Assembly: GCA_032622095.1 (NCBI GenBank)
Contig: CP136061.1
Coordinates: 129,530,754 to 129,594,753 of the forward strand
Direction of reading: 5' to 3'
DNA from: Siphonodentalium dalli
Taxonomy: Eukaryota > Mollusca > Scaphopoda > Gadilida > Siphonodentaliidae
Length of the DNA: 64,000 nt
Positions within the stretch are counted from its first letter, which is position 1, and the number at the start of each line of letters is the position of its first letter. Below the pieces are notes generated by a model, which saw only the letters and a list, made by a program, of their open reading frames with translations, was not told where the DNA came from and searched no databases. Shown here in pieces: positions 46,338 to 58,315 of the stretch. Both the position numbers and the translations under genes were made by a program.

Positions 46338-48511
46338 GCTGCAAGCCAGATTATCACACGCTATGTGTCTAAATGCCCGTTTTGTTTAAATATTATTCAA
46401 TTGTTACATATGCCTTTAATTTATGTTGGTGCGCATGGAAATTTGAAACATGCGCACAATTTGTATTGTATAAATAAACAATTTGTAATGAATTATATGC
46501 AAAGAAGCTTTTACATATTAGGCAATAAACTTATGTATAACAAATATCCTTTTCGTATCTATATATAAACAAATGGGCGGTTTCTTGGTGCTTGCATTTT
46601 TTGTACCTCGTTCCTGTCGTGTCGTGTAGATATTTCTGAAATTGTAGCTGTCTAATGTCAAAATCTAGTGATTATTGTGCGAATGGGTGGTTTCGCCTAC
46701 TTGTCTAATGTCTTGTTCTTTGAACACACAGAAAGAAATCGCATGCAACAATTCCAATCCCGCTTTATATAAGCCATATATCAGTCCATCGTCAAAGCTT
46801 CATTGGAAGACTCGCGTAGCAGGGTTGCGAGTACAAATGCCCTACTGAAGCATAACAGTACGATGATAAAACAAAATCGTTTCATGCAAGACTTGTGGTG
46901 ATCGCTGGTCGGAGAAGGCCGGCGCTTCAGATCGAATTTTTTATTTTTTTTGGTACAAATTTCCCAATGTATCCATTTTGTGATCACTATTTTAACTATA
47001 ACTCTAAATCCGTGTCTTTGGTTCAGTTCAAGATACAAACCACAATGAACTGTCAGGTTTAAATGAGGTAGTAATCAACGATTTCTGGCCATTTTCACAA
47101 TTTCGTGTGGTTACTGTACTACAACATTCTGCTGCACCACGGTCATTGACAAACAGCACACAATAGACAGAAATGGACTAAGCATTCAACTGTCTGTACT
47201 TTGACTGGACTGTCACATCATAAATTGAATTATCTCCCTTGGACTGTCCATGCAATGCACCAATTTTTAACCATTGTTTGGCCGAACGTAGCCATCTTCG
47301 GCCCCATAGTTAACCATGACAGAGCGAATGTCAGTCTATTGTCACCTTGTGAGCAGATATAGAACCTAGATAGATGTAAGATGATATAAAAACTAAAGAA
47401 AAATTATCGTATCAATTTTGAAATTTTGTTTTGGAACTGCAGAAGACTGTTTTGAAGGGAGATAAATCAAGCTCTTTTCCGGTGTATTACCACATAGAGC
47501 TGGTCCACACCATGCAGATACGAAACACATACTTCGTAAGTCAAACATCATCCTATTCTGTGAACTATGGTACCTTTATAAAATAATTAAACCATTAAAA
47601 CAGTACTCACATTAATAACAAATGTCAAACTGACAGTTACAGCCCTTATATGCTTAAAATCCTATTTTTCAGCCCTCCTACAAACCCATGAAATCGTGTA
47701 TGGATACTTGAACTAAAACGCATAATATTGTCGATGACAGTGTTGTCGTGCAACAACGTGCTTGTGTAGCCTAAATTGTTTATTTCAGATGGTTGGAACT
47801 AATATTTTGCCTCAATTTCGGTATGTTTGTTCTGTCAGTCACATGCCCCTCGTTTCGAATTTACAAAACACCATATTTCCACCACGTTGTTTGGCGATAT
47901 TTGACCAATTTAAGCACAGAAGCGAACAATGGCAAAGCGAATGTCAGCAAATGATCATACCATCGCCCGTTAGAACTATGCTAGCGTTAACCTATATGGG
48001 AATCAGAAATAAACCCATCACAGTGGTTGGCTCTCAAGGCCTTTTCCTTCAGAAATAATGCACCGGTCAAGCAGCCGTCAGAAGAGTTATAAATGCGGAT
48101 TCTATAGTTTCCCTACACACACTCAAGAAGCGCAGCTCTAATGATTGAGTTACAGTTAACCATGCATATGGCAATATAAAGTATAACCTTATATACGTCG
48201 AACGTCTGCGCGTGCCAGGGAATACCCAAAACAAATGTGTGTCATAAATCTAACTCAGAATCGAAAGCAGTCAGTTTAATTTTTCAGTAATATATTGATA
48301 CGCTTAACAACTTATGCATCTATACAATTCGCTTGTTTAGTTGACATTATACTCAATTTTACACCGCGCACAGTGAACCGAGTTATACTCCAAATTCACG
48401 GAGCAAGTGGGAAGCGCCGATGCATGTTGTGATACGAATTTGAATGCAACGCAAAGTAAACACTTCGTTGCCACTCGAAAACTGTGTTGTAGTACTCGAA
48501 AGATCGCCGAG

Positions 48512-48599
48512 CCAATCAAATAGCGTTGATTAGGCCGAACAGAGGCCACTACGTTCTTGTAAAAACACCCCCTTCCAGACCCCGTGCAAGTATATAAAT
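48512..48599 (+). promoter_or_regulatory. nanos copy 17 core promoter
   Basis: CCAAT at 48512-48516, TATATAAAT at 48591-48599, spacer CCAGACCCC. Confidence 0.72.
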
Positions 48600-48699
48600 C
48601 CAGATTGGTTTCATATCAAACCATATCTTTCGTTCACTGTCGCTTGATCGTTCTAAATCATAACCATTTCAGTCGAACATTATAGAAATTGCCATCATT

Positions 48700-49332
48700 A
48701 TGTCATCAGTTGCAGGCATCGACATGAAAGGGGGACTTTTTGGTTTCCTCATAGATTCAGCGTTTACGTTCAGTGATCAGGATATTTCACAATCGCATGG
48801 GAAAATAACCAGGTCGTGTGTCTCAACAAATCTCGAGTACCTTGCTTCAATTCGAGCGAACGCCACAGATGATTTCAATGTGAATGGCACGGATGTCGAC
48901 CTTGATGACTATGATTCCTACCAAGCTCAACTGAGGGGTCACAATGTCAGCAGTTCCATTCTGTTTTCTGTGGGGTGTGATGCAGCGACAGATTCGAAAG
49001 ACAAGAAAGGAATCAAGCGAGCATGTGCCGAAGCCGTTCTGCCCCCAAATAAGAGACCGGTAGTGAACAGTTTAAGGAACAAATCAAAAGAATATTGCGT
49101 TTTCTGCAAACACAGTAAAAAGCCAGCACGGTTGTACAAAAGTCACCTGGTAAAAGACGACAATGATGTAGTTACCTGTCCCATTCTCCGACGGTACAAG
49201 TGCCCTCTATGTGGTGTTTCTGGTGACAAAGCTCACACGATCAAGTATTGTCCATCATACGACGGGATATCCATGAGCGTTGCCGTAGCCAGGAGAAGAA
49301 AGTTCGACAGCAAGAGAGTCAGATCTTCATAA
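48700..49332 (+). CDS. nanos: Nanos-like zinc-finger protein, copy 17
   Basis: The protein is identical to copy 1, with no silent difference seen. Confidence 0.95.
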   Translation: MSSVAGIDMKGGLFGFLIDSAFTFSDQDISQSHGKITRSCVSTNLEYLASIRANATDDFNVNGTDVDLDDYDSYQAQLRGHNVSSSILFSVGCDAATDSKDKKGIKRACAEAVLPPNKRPVVNSLRNKSKEYCVFCKHSKKPARLYKSHLVKDDNDVVTCPILRRYKCPLCGVSGDKAHTIKYCPSYDGISMSVAVARRRKFDSKRVRSS

Positions 49333-51506
49333 GCTGCAAGCCAGATTATCACACGCTATGTGTCTAAATGCCCGTTTTGTTTAAATATTATTCAATTGTT
49401 ATATATGCCTTTAATTTATGTTGGTGCGCATGGAAATTTGAAACATGCGCACAATTTGTATTGTATAAATAAACAATTTGTAATGAATTATATGCAAAGA
49501 AGCTTTTACATATTAGGCAATAAACTTATGTATAACAAATATCCTTTTCGTATCTATATATAAACAAATGGGCGGTCTCTTGGTGCTTGCATTTTTTGTA
49601 CCTCGTTCCTGTCGTGTCGTGTAGATATTTCTGAAATTGTAGCTGTCTAATGTCAAAATCTAGTGATTATTGTGCGAATGGGTGGTTTCGCCTACTTGTC
49701 TAATGTCTTGTTCTTTGAACACACAGAAAGAAATCGCATGCAACAATTCCAATCCCGCTTTATATAAGCCATATATCAGTCCATCGTCAAAGCTTCATTG
49801 GAAGACTCGCGTAGCAGGGTTGCGAGTACAAATGCCCTACTGAAGCATAACAGTACGATGATAAAACAAAATCGTTTCATGCAAGACTTGTGGTGATCGC
49901 TGGTCGGAGAAGGCCGGCGCTTCAGATCGAATTTATTATTTTTTTTGGTACAAATTTCCCAATGTATCCATTTTGTGATCACTATTTTAACTATAACTCT
50001 AAATCCGTGTCTTTGGTTCAGTTCAAGATACAAACCACAATGAACTGTCAGGTTTAAATGAGGTAGTAATCAACGATTTCTGGCCATTTTCACAATTTCG
50101 TGTGGTTACTGTACTACAACATTCTGCTGCACCACGGTCATTGACAAACAGCACACAATAGACAGAAATGGACTAAGCATTCAACTGTCTGTACTTTGAC
50201 TGGACTGTCACATCATAAATTGAATTATCTCCCTTGGACTGTCCATGCAATGCACCAATTTTTAACCATTGTTTGGCCGAACGTAGCCATCTTCGGCCCC
50301 ATAGTTAACCATGACAGAGCGAATGTCAGTCTATTGTCACCTTGTGAGCAGATATAGAACCTAGATAGATGTAAGATGATATAAAAACTAAAGAAAAATT
50401 ATCGTATCAATTTTGAAATTTTGTTTTGGAACTGCAGAAGACTGTTTTGAAGGGAGATAAATCAAGCTCTTTTCCGGTGTATTACCACATAGAGCTGGTC
50501 CACACCATGCAGATACGAAACACATACTTCGTAAGTCAAACATCATCCTATTCTGTGAACTATGGTACCTTTATAAAATAATTAAACCATTAAAACAGTA
50601 CTCACATTAATAACAAATGTCAAACTGACAGTTACAGCCCTTATATGCTTAAAATCCTATTTTTCAGCCCTCCTACAAACCCATGAAATCGTGTATGGAT
50701 ACTTGAACTAAAACGCATAATATTGTCGATGACAGTGTTGTCGTGCAACAACGTGCTTATGTAGCCTAAATTGTTTATTTCAGATGGTTGGAACTAATAT
50801 TTTGCCTCAATTTCGGTATGTTTGTTCTGTCAGTCACATGCCCCTCGTTTCGAATTTACAAAACACCATATTTCCACCACGTTGTTTGGCGATATTTGAC
50901 CAATTTAAGCACAGAAGCGAACAATGGCAAAGCGAATGTCAGCAAATGATCATACCATCGCCCGTTAGAACTATGCTAGCGTTAACCTATATGGGAATCA
51001 GAAATAAACCCATCACAGTGGTTGGCTCTCAAGGCCTTTTCCTTCAGAAATAATGCACCGGTCAAGCAGCCGTCAGAAGAGTTATAAATGCGGATTCTAT
51101 AGTTTCCCTACACACACTCAAGAAGCGCAGCTCTAATGATTGAGTTACAGTTAACCATGCATATGGCAATATAAAGTATAACCTTATATACGTCGAACGT
51201 CTGCGCGTGCCAGGGAATACCCAAAACAAATGTGTGTCATAAATCTAACTCAGAATCGAAAGCAGTCAGTTTAATTTTTCAGTAATATATTGATACGCTT
51301 AACAACTTATGCATCTATACAATTCGCTTGTTTAGTTGACATTATACTCAATTTTACACCGCGCACAGTGAACCGAGTTATACTCCAAATTCACGGAGCA
51401 AGTGGGAAGCGCCGATGCATGTTGTGATACGAATTTGAATGCAACGCAAAGTAAACACTTCGTTGCCACTCGAAAACTGTGTTGTAGTACTCGAAAGATC
51501 GCCGAG

Positions 51507-51594
51507 CCAATCAAATAGCGTTGATTAGGCCGAACAGAGGCCACTACGTTCTTGTAAAAACACCCCCTTCCAGACCCCGTGCAAGTATATAAAT
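51507..51594 (+). promoter_or_regulatory. nanos copy 18 core promoter
   Basis: CCAAT at 51507-51511 and TATATAAAT at 51586-51594. The leader variant CTTTTGTTC is shared with copy 19. Confidence 0.72.
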
Positions 51595-51694
51595 CCAGAT
51601 TGGTTTCATATCAAACCATATCTTTTGTTCACTGTCGCTTGATCGTTCTAAATCATAACCATTTCAGTCGAACATTATAGAAATTGCCATCATT

Positions 51695-52327
51695 ATGTCA
51701 TCAGTTGCAGGCATCGACATGAAAGGGGGACTTTTTGGTTTCCTCATAGATTCAGCGTTTACGTTCAGTGATCAGGATATTTCACAATCGCATGGGAAAA
51801 TAACCAGGTCGTGTGTCTCAACAAATCTCGAGTACCTTGCTTCAATTCGAGCGAACGCCACAGATGATTTCAATGTGAATGGCACGGATGTCGACCTTGA
51901 TGACTATGATTCCTACCAAGCTCAACTGAGGGGTCACAATGTCAGCAGTTCCATTCTGTTTTCTGTGGGGTGTGATGCAGCGACAGATTCGAAAGACAAG
52001 AAAGGAATCAAGCGAGCATGTGCCGAAGCCGTTCTGCCCCCAAATAAGAGACCGGTAGTGAACAGTTTAAGGAACAAATCAAAAGAATATTGCGTTTTCT
52101 GCAAACACAGTAAAAAGCCAGCACGGTTGTACAAAAGTCACCTGGTAAAAGACGACAATGATGTAGTTACCTGTCCCATTCTCCGACGGTACAAGTGCCC
52201 TCTATGTGGTGTTTCTGGTGACAAAGCTCACACGATCAAGTATTGTCCATCATACGACGGGATATCCATGAGCGTTGCCGTAGCCAGGAGAAGAAAGTTC
52301 GACAGCAAGAGAGTCAGATCTTCATAA
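51695..52327 (+). CDS. nanos: Nanos-like zinc-finger protein, copy 18
   Basis: The protein is identical to copy 1. The upstream half of its unit follows unit 17, and the downstream half follows unit 15. Confidence 0.95.
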   Translation: MSSVAGIDMKGGLFGFLIDSAFTFSDQDISQSHGKITRSCVSTNLEYLASIRANATDDFNVNGTDVDLDDYDSYQAQLRGHNVSSSILFSVGCDAATDSKDKKGIKRACAEAVLPPNKRPVVNSLRNKSKEYCVFCKHSKKPARLYKSHLVKDDNDVVTCPILRRYKCPLCGVSGDKAHTIKYCPSYDGISMSVAVARRRKFDSKRVRSS

Positions 52328-54499
52328 GCTGCAAGCCAGATTATCACACGCTATGTGTCTAAATGCCCGTTTTGTTTAAATATTATTCAATTGTTATATA
52401 TGCCTTTAATTTATGTTGGTGCGCATGGAAATTTGAAACATGCGCACAATTTGTATTGTATAAATAAACAATTTGTAATGAATTATATGCAAAGAAGCTT
52501 TTACATATTAGGCAATAAACTTATGTATAACAAATATCCTTTTCGTATCTATATATAAACAAATGGGCGGTCTCTTGGTGCTTGCATTTTTTGTACCTCG
52601 TTCCTGTCTCGTGTCGTGTAGATATTTCTGAAATGGTAGCTGTCTAATGTCAAAATCTAGTGATTATTGTGCGAATGGGTGGTTTCGCCTACTTGTCTAA
52701 TGTCTTGTTCTTTGAACACACAGAAAGAAATCGCATGCAACAATTCCAATCCCGCTTTATATAAGCCATATATCAGTCCATCGTCAAAGCTTCATTGGAA
52801 GACTCGCGTAGCAGGGTTGCGAGTACAAATGCCCTACTGAAGCATAACAGTACGATGATAAAACAAAATCGTTTCATGCAAGACTTGTGGTGATCGCTGG
52901 TCGGAGAAGGCCGGCGCTTCAGATCGAATTTTTTTTTTTTGTACAAATTTCCCAATGTATCCATTTTGTGATCACTATTTTAACTATAACTCTAAATCCG
53001 TGTCTTTGGTTCAGTTCAAGATACAAACCACAATGAACTGTCAGGTTTAAATGAGGTAGTAATCAACGATTTCTGGCCATTTTCACAATTTCGAGTGGTT
53101 ACTGTACTACAACATTCTGCTGCACCACGGTCATTGACAAACAGCACACAATAGACAGAAATGGACTAAGCATTCAACTGTCTGTACTTTGACTGGACTG
53201 TCACATCATAAATTGAATTATCTCCCTTGGACTGTCCATGCAATGCACCAATTTGTAACCATTGTTTGGCCGAAAGTAGCCATCTTCGGCCCCATAGTTA
53301 ACCATGACAGAGCGAATGTCAGTCTATTGTCACCTTGTGAGCAGATATAGAACCTAGATAGATGTAAGATGATATAAAAACTAAAGAAAAATTATCGTAT
53401 CAATTTTGAAATTTTGTTTTGGAACTGCAGAAGACTGTTTTGAAGGGAGATAAATCAAGCTCTTTTCCGGTGTATTACCACATAGAGCTGGTCCACACCA
53501 TGCAGATACGAAACACATACTTCGTAAGTCAAACATCATCCTATTCTGTGAACTATGGTACCTTTATAAAATAATTAAACCATTAAAACAGTACTCACAT
53601 TAATAACAAATGTCAAACTGACAGTTACAGCCCTTATATGCTTAAAATCCTATTTTTCAGCCCTCCTACAAACCCATGAAATCGTGTATGGATACTTGAA
53701 CTAAAACGCATAATATTGTCGATGACAGTGTTGTCGTGCAACAACGTGCTTATGTAGCCTAAATTGTTTATTTCAGATGGTTGGAACTAATATTTTGCCT
53801 CAATTTCGGTATGTTTGTTCTGTCAGTCACATGCCCCTCGTTTCGAATTTACAAAACACCATATTTCCACCACGTTGTTTGGCGATATTTGACCAATTTA
53901 AGCACAGAAGCGAACAATGGCAAAGCGAATGTCAGCAAATGATCATACCATCGCCCGTTAGAACTATGCTAGCGTTAACCTATATGGGAATCAGAAATAA
54001 ACCCATCACAGTGGTTGGCTCTCAAGGCCTTTTCCTTCAGAAATAATGCACCGGTCAAGCAGCCGTCAGAAGAGTTATAAATGCGGATTCTATAGTTTCC
54101 CTACACACACTCAAGAAGCGCAGCTCTAATGATTGAGTTACAGTTAACCATGCATATGGCAATATAAAGTATAACCTTATATACGTCGAACGTCTGCGCG
54201 TGCCAGGGAATACCCAAAACAAATGTGTGTCATAAATCTAACTCAGAATCGAAAGCAGTCAGTTTAATTTTTCAGTAATATATTGATACGCTTAACAACT
54301 TATGCATCTATACAATTCGCTTGTTTAGTTGACATTATACTCAATTTTACACCGCGCACAGTGAACCGAGTTATACTCCAAATTCACGGAGCAAGTGGGA
54401 AGCGCCGATGCATGTTGTGATACGAATTTGAATGCAACGCAAAGTAAACACTTCGTTGCCACTCGAAAACTGTGTTGTAGTACTCGAAAGATCGCCGAG

Positions 54500-54587
54500 C
54501 CAATCAAATAGCGTTGATTAGGCCGAACAGAGGCCACTACGTTCTTGTAAAAACACCCCCTTCCAGACCCCGTGCAAGTATATAAAT
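54500..54587 (+). promoter_or_regulatory. nanos copy 19 core promoter
   Basis: CCAAT at 54500-54504 and TATATAAAT at 54579-54587; same leader variant as copy 18. Confidence 0.72.
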
Positions 54588-54687
54588 CCAGATTGGTTTC
54601 ATATCAAACCATATCTTTTGTTCACTGTCGCTTGATCGTTCTAAATCATAACCATTTCAGTCGAACATTATAGAAATTGCCATCATT

Positions 54688-55320
54688 ATGTCATCAGTTG
54701 CAGGCATCGACATGAAAGGGGGACTTTTTGGTTTCCTCATAGATTCAGCGTTTACGTTCAGTGATCAGGATATTTCACAATCGCATGGGAAAATAACCAG
54801 GTCGTGTGTCTCAACAAATCTCGAGTACCTTGCTTCAATTCGAGCGAACGCCACAGATGATTTCAATGTGAATGGCACGGATGTCGACCTTGATGACTAT
54901 GATTCCTACCAAGCTCAACTGAGGGGTCACAATGTCAGCAGTTCCATTCTGTTTTCTGTGGGGTGTGATGCAGCGACAGATTCGAAAGACAAGAAAGGAA
55001 TCAAGCGAGCATGTGCCGAAGCCGTTCTGCCCCCAAATAAGAGACCGGTAGTGAACAGTTTAAGGAACAAATCAAAAGAATATTGCGTTTTCTGCAAACA
55101 CAGTAAAAAGCCAGCACGGTTGTACAAAAGTCACCTGGTAAAAGACGACAATGATGTAGTTACCTGTCCCATTCTCCGACGGTACAAGTGCCCTCTATGT
55201 GGTGTTTCTGGTGACAAAGCTCACACGATCAAGTATTGTCCATCATACGACGGGATATCCATGAGCGTTGCCGTAGCCAGGAGAAGAAAGTTCGACAGCA
55301 AGAGAGTCAGATCTTCATAA
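54688..55320 (+). CDS. nanos: Nanos-like zinc-finger protein, copy 19
   Basis: The protein is identical to copy 1, with no silent difference seen. Confidence 0.95.
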   Translation: MSSVAGIDMKGGLFGFLIDSAFTFSDQDISQSHGKITRSCVSTNLEYLASIRANATDDFNVNGTDVDLDDYDSYQAQLRGHNVSSSILFSVGCDAATDSKDKKGIKRACAEAVLPPNKRPVVNSLRNKSKEYCVFCKHSKKPARLYKSHLVKDDNDVVTCPILRRYKCPLCGVSGDKAHTIKYCPSYDGISMSVAVARRRKFDSKRVRSS

Positions 55321-57494
55321 GCTGCAAGCCAGATTATCACACGCTATGTGTCTAAATGCCCGTTTTGTTTAAATATTATTCAATTGTTATATATGCCTTT
55401 AATTTATGTTGGTGCGCATGGAAATTTGAAACATGCGCACAATTTGTATTGTATAAATAAACAATTTGTAATGAATTATATGCAAAGAAGCTTTTACATA
55501 TTAGGCAATAAACTTATGTATAACAAATATCCTTTTCGTATCTATATATAAACAAATGGGCGGTCTCTTGGTGCTTGCATTTTTTGTACCTCGTTCCTGT
55601 CGTGTCGTGTAGATATTTCTGAAATTGTAGCTGTCTAATGTCAAAATCTAGTGATTATTGTGCGAATGGGTGGTTTCGCCTACTTGTCTAATGTCTTGTT
55701 CTTTGAACACACAGAAAGAAATCGCATGCAACAATTCCAATCCCGCTTTATATAAGCCATATATCAGTCCATCGTCAAAGCTTCATTGGAAGACTCGCGT
55801 AGCAGGGTTGCGAGTACAAATGCCCTACTGAAGCATAACAGTACGATGATAAAACAAAATCGTTTCATGCAAGACTTGTGGTGATCGCTGGTCGGAGAAG
55901 GCCGGCGCTTCAGATCGAATTTATTATTTTTTTTGGTACAAATTTCCCAATGTATCCATTTTGTGATCACTATTTTAACTATAACTCTAAATCCGTGTCT
56001 TTGGTTCAGTTCAAGATACAAACCACAATGAACTGTCAGGTTTAAATGAGGTAGTAATCAACGATTTCTGGCCATTTTCACAATTTCGAGTGGTTACTGT
56101 ACTACAACATTCTGCTGCACCACGGTCATTGACAAACAGCACACAATAGACAGAAATGGACTAAGCATTCAACTGTCTGTACTTTGACTGGACTGTCACA
56201 TCATAAATTGAATTATCTCCCTTGGACTGTCCATGCAATGCACCAATTTGTAACCATTGTTTGGCCGAAAGTAGCCATCTTCGGCCCCATAGTTAACCAT
56301 GACAGAGCGAATGTCAGTCTATTGTCACCTTGTGAGCAGATATAGAACCTAGATAGATGTAAGATGATATAAAAACTAAAGAAAAATTATCGTATCAATT
56401 TTGAAATTTTGTTTTGGAACTGCAGAAGACTGTTTTGAAGGGAGATAAATCAAGCTCTTTTCCGGTGTATTACCACATAGAGCTGGTCCACACCATGCAG
56501 ATACGAAACACATACTTCGTAAGTCAAACATCATCCTATTCTGTGAACTATGGTACCTTTATAAAATAATTAAACCATTAAAACAGTACTCACATTAATA
56601 ACAAATGTCAAACTGACAGTTACAGCCCTTATATGCTTAAAATCCTATTTTTCAGCCCTCCTACAAACCCATGCAATCGTGTATGGATACTTGAACTAAA
56701 ACGCATAATATTGTCGATGACAGTGTTGTCGTGCAACAACGTGCTTATGTAGCCTAAATTGTTTATTTCAGACGGTTGGAACTAATATTTTGCCTCAATT
56801 TCGGTATGTTTGTTCTGTCAGTCACATGCCCCTCGTTTCGAATTTACAAAACACCATATTTCCACCACGTTGTTTGGCGATATTTGACCAATTTAAGCAC
56901 AGAAGCGAACAATGGCAAAGCGAATGTCAGCAAATGATCATACCATCGCCCGTTAGAACTATGCTGGCGTTAACCTATATGGGAATCAGAAATAAACCCA
57001 TCACAGTGGTTGGCTCTCAAGGCCTTTCCCTTCAGAAATAATGCACCGGTCAAGCAGCCGTCAGAAGAGTTATAAATGCGGATTCTATAGTTTCCCTACA
57101 CACACTCAAGAAGCGCAGCTCTAATGATTGAGTTACAGTTAACCATGCATATGGCAATATAAAGTATAACCTTATATACGTCGAACGTCTGCGCGTGCCA
57201 GGGAATACCCAAAACAAATGTGTGTCATAAATCTAACTCAGAACCGAAAGCAGTCAGTTTAATTTTTCAGTAATATATTGATACGCTTAACAACTTATGC
57301 ATCTATACAATTCGCTTGTTTAGTTGACATTATACTCAATTTTACACCGCGCACAGTGAACCGAGTTATACTCCAAATTCACGGAGCAAGTGGGAAGCGC
57401 CGATGCATGTTGTGATACGAATTTGAATGCAACGCAAAGTAAACACTTCGTTGCCACTCGAAAACTGTGTTGTAGTACTCGAAAGATCGCCGAG

Positions 57495-57582
57495 CCAATC
57501 AAATAGCGTTGATTAGGCCGAACAGAGGCCACTACGTTCTTGTAAAAACACCCCCTTCCAGACCCCGTGCAAGTATATAAAT
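57495..57582 (+). promoter_or_regulatory. nanos copy 20 core promoter
   Basis: CCAAT at 57495-57499 and TATATAAAT at 57574-57582. Confidence 0.72.
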
Positions 57583-57682
57583 CCAGATTGGTTTCATATC
57601 AAACCATATCTTTCGTTCACTGTCGCTTGATCGTTCTAAATCATAACCATTTCAGTCGAACATTATAGAAATTGCCATCATT

Positions 57683-58315
57683 ATGTCATCAGTTGCAGGC
57701 ATCGACATGAAAGGGGGACTTTTTGGTTTCCTCATAGATTCAGCGTTTACGTTCAGTGATCAGGATATTTCACAATCGCATGGGAAAATAACCAGGTCGT
57801 GTGTCTCAACAAATCTCGAGTACCTTGCTTCAATTCGAGCGAACGCCACAGATGATTTCAATGTGAATGGCACGGATGTCGACCTTGATGACTATGATTC
57901 CTACCAAGCTCAACTGAGGGGTCACAATGTCAGCAGTTCCATTCTGTTTTCTGTGGGGTGTGATGCAGCGACAGATTCGAAAGACAAGAAAGGAATCAAG
58001 CGAGCATGTGCCGAAGCCGTTCTGCCCCCAAATAAGAGACCGGTAGTGAACAGTTTAAGGAACAAATCAAAAGAATATTGCGTTTTCTGCAAACACAGTA
58101 AAAAGCCAGCACGGTTGTACAAAAGTCACCTGGTAAAAGACGACAATGATGTAGTTACCTGTCCCATTCTCCGACGGTACAAGTGCCCTCTATGTGGTGT
58201 TTCTGGTGACAAAGCTCACACGATCAAGTATTGTCCATCATACGACGGGATATCCATGAGCGTTGCCGTAGCCAGGAGAAGAAAGTTCGACAGCAAGAGA
58301 GTCAGATCTTCATAA
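57683..58315 (+). CDS. nanos: Nanos-like zinc-finger protein, copy 20
   Basis: The protein is identical to copy 1. This is the last copy with AGATTATCAC after the stop codon. The 3' UTR has AAATTTCC, as in copies 8, 10 and 11. Confidence 0.95.
   Translation: MSSVAGIDMKGGLFGFLIDSAFTFSDQDISQSHGKITRSCVSTNLEYLASIRANATDDFNVNGTDVDLDDYDSYQAQLRGHNVSSSILFSVGCDAATDSKDKKGIKRACAEAVLPPNKRPVVNSLRNKSKEYCVFCKHSKKPARLYKSHLVKDDNDVVTCPILRRYKCPLCGVSGDKAHTIKYCPSYDGISMSVAVARRRKFDSKRVRSS

Larger units (their letters stand above)
44702..47696 (+). repeat. Array unit 16 (2995 bp)
   Basis: CAGACGG at 44791 replaces the usual CAGATGG, a change shared only with unit 20. It has the CAAGACC promoter spacer and GAT in codon 101, like units 12-14. 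A private change turns TTGATT into TCGATT in the promoter inverted repeat. Confidence 0.98.
47697..50691 (+). repeat. Array unit 17 (2995 bp)
   Basis: First of four units (17-20) with AAGCACAGAAG in the upstream spacer. ATGCTAGCG is shared with units 18 and 19. A private CTTGTGTAG change lies at 47761. Confidence 0.98.
50692..53684 (+). repeat. Array unit 18 (2993 bp)
   Basis: The 5' half matches units 17 and 19 (leader variant CTTTTGTTC near 51621 is shared with unit 19). The 3' half matches unit 15, with GTCTCGTGTCG near 52606 and CAATTTGTAACC near 53249. Confidence 0.98.
53685..56679 (+). repeat. Array unit 19 (2995 bp)
   Basis: The 5' half is as in unit 18. The end carries CGAGTGG and CAATTTGTAACC, as at the ends of units 15 and 18. 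A private ATGCAATCG lies at 56671. Confidence 0.98.
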
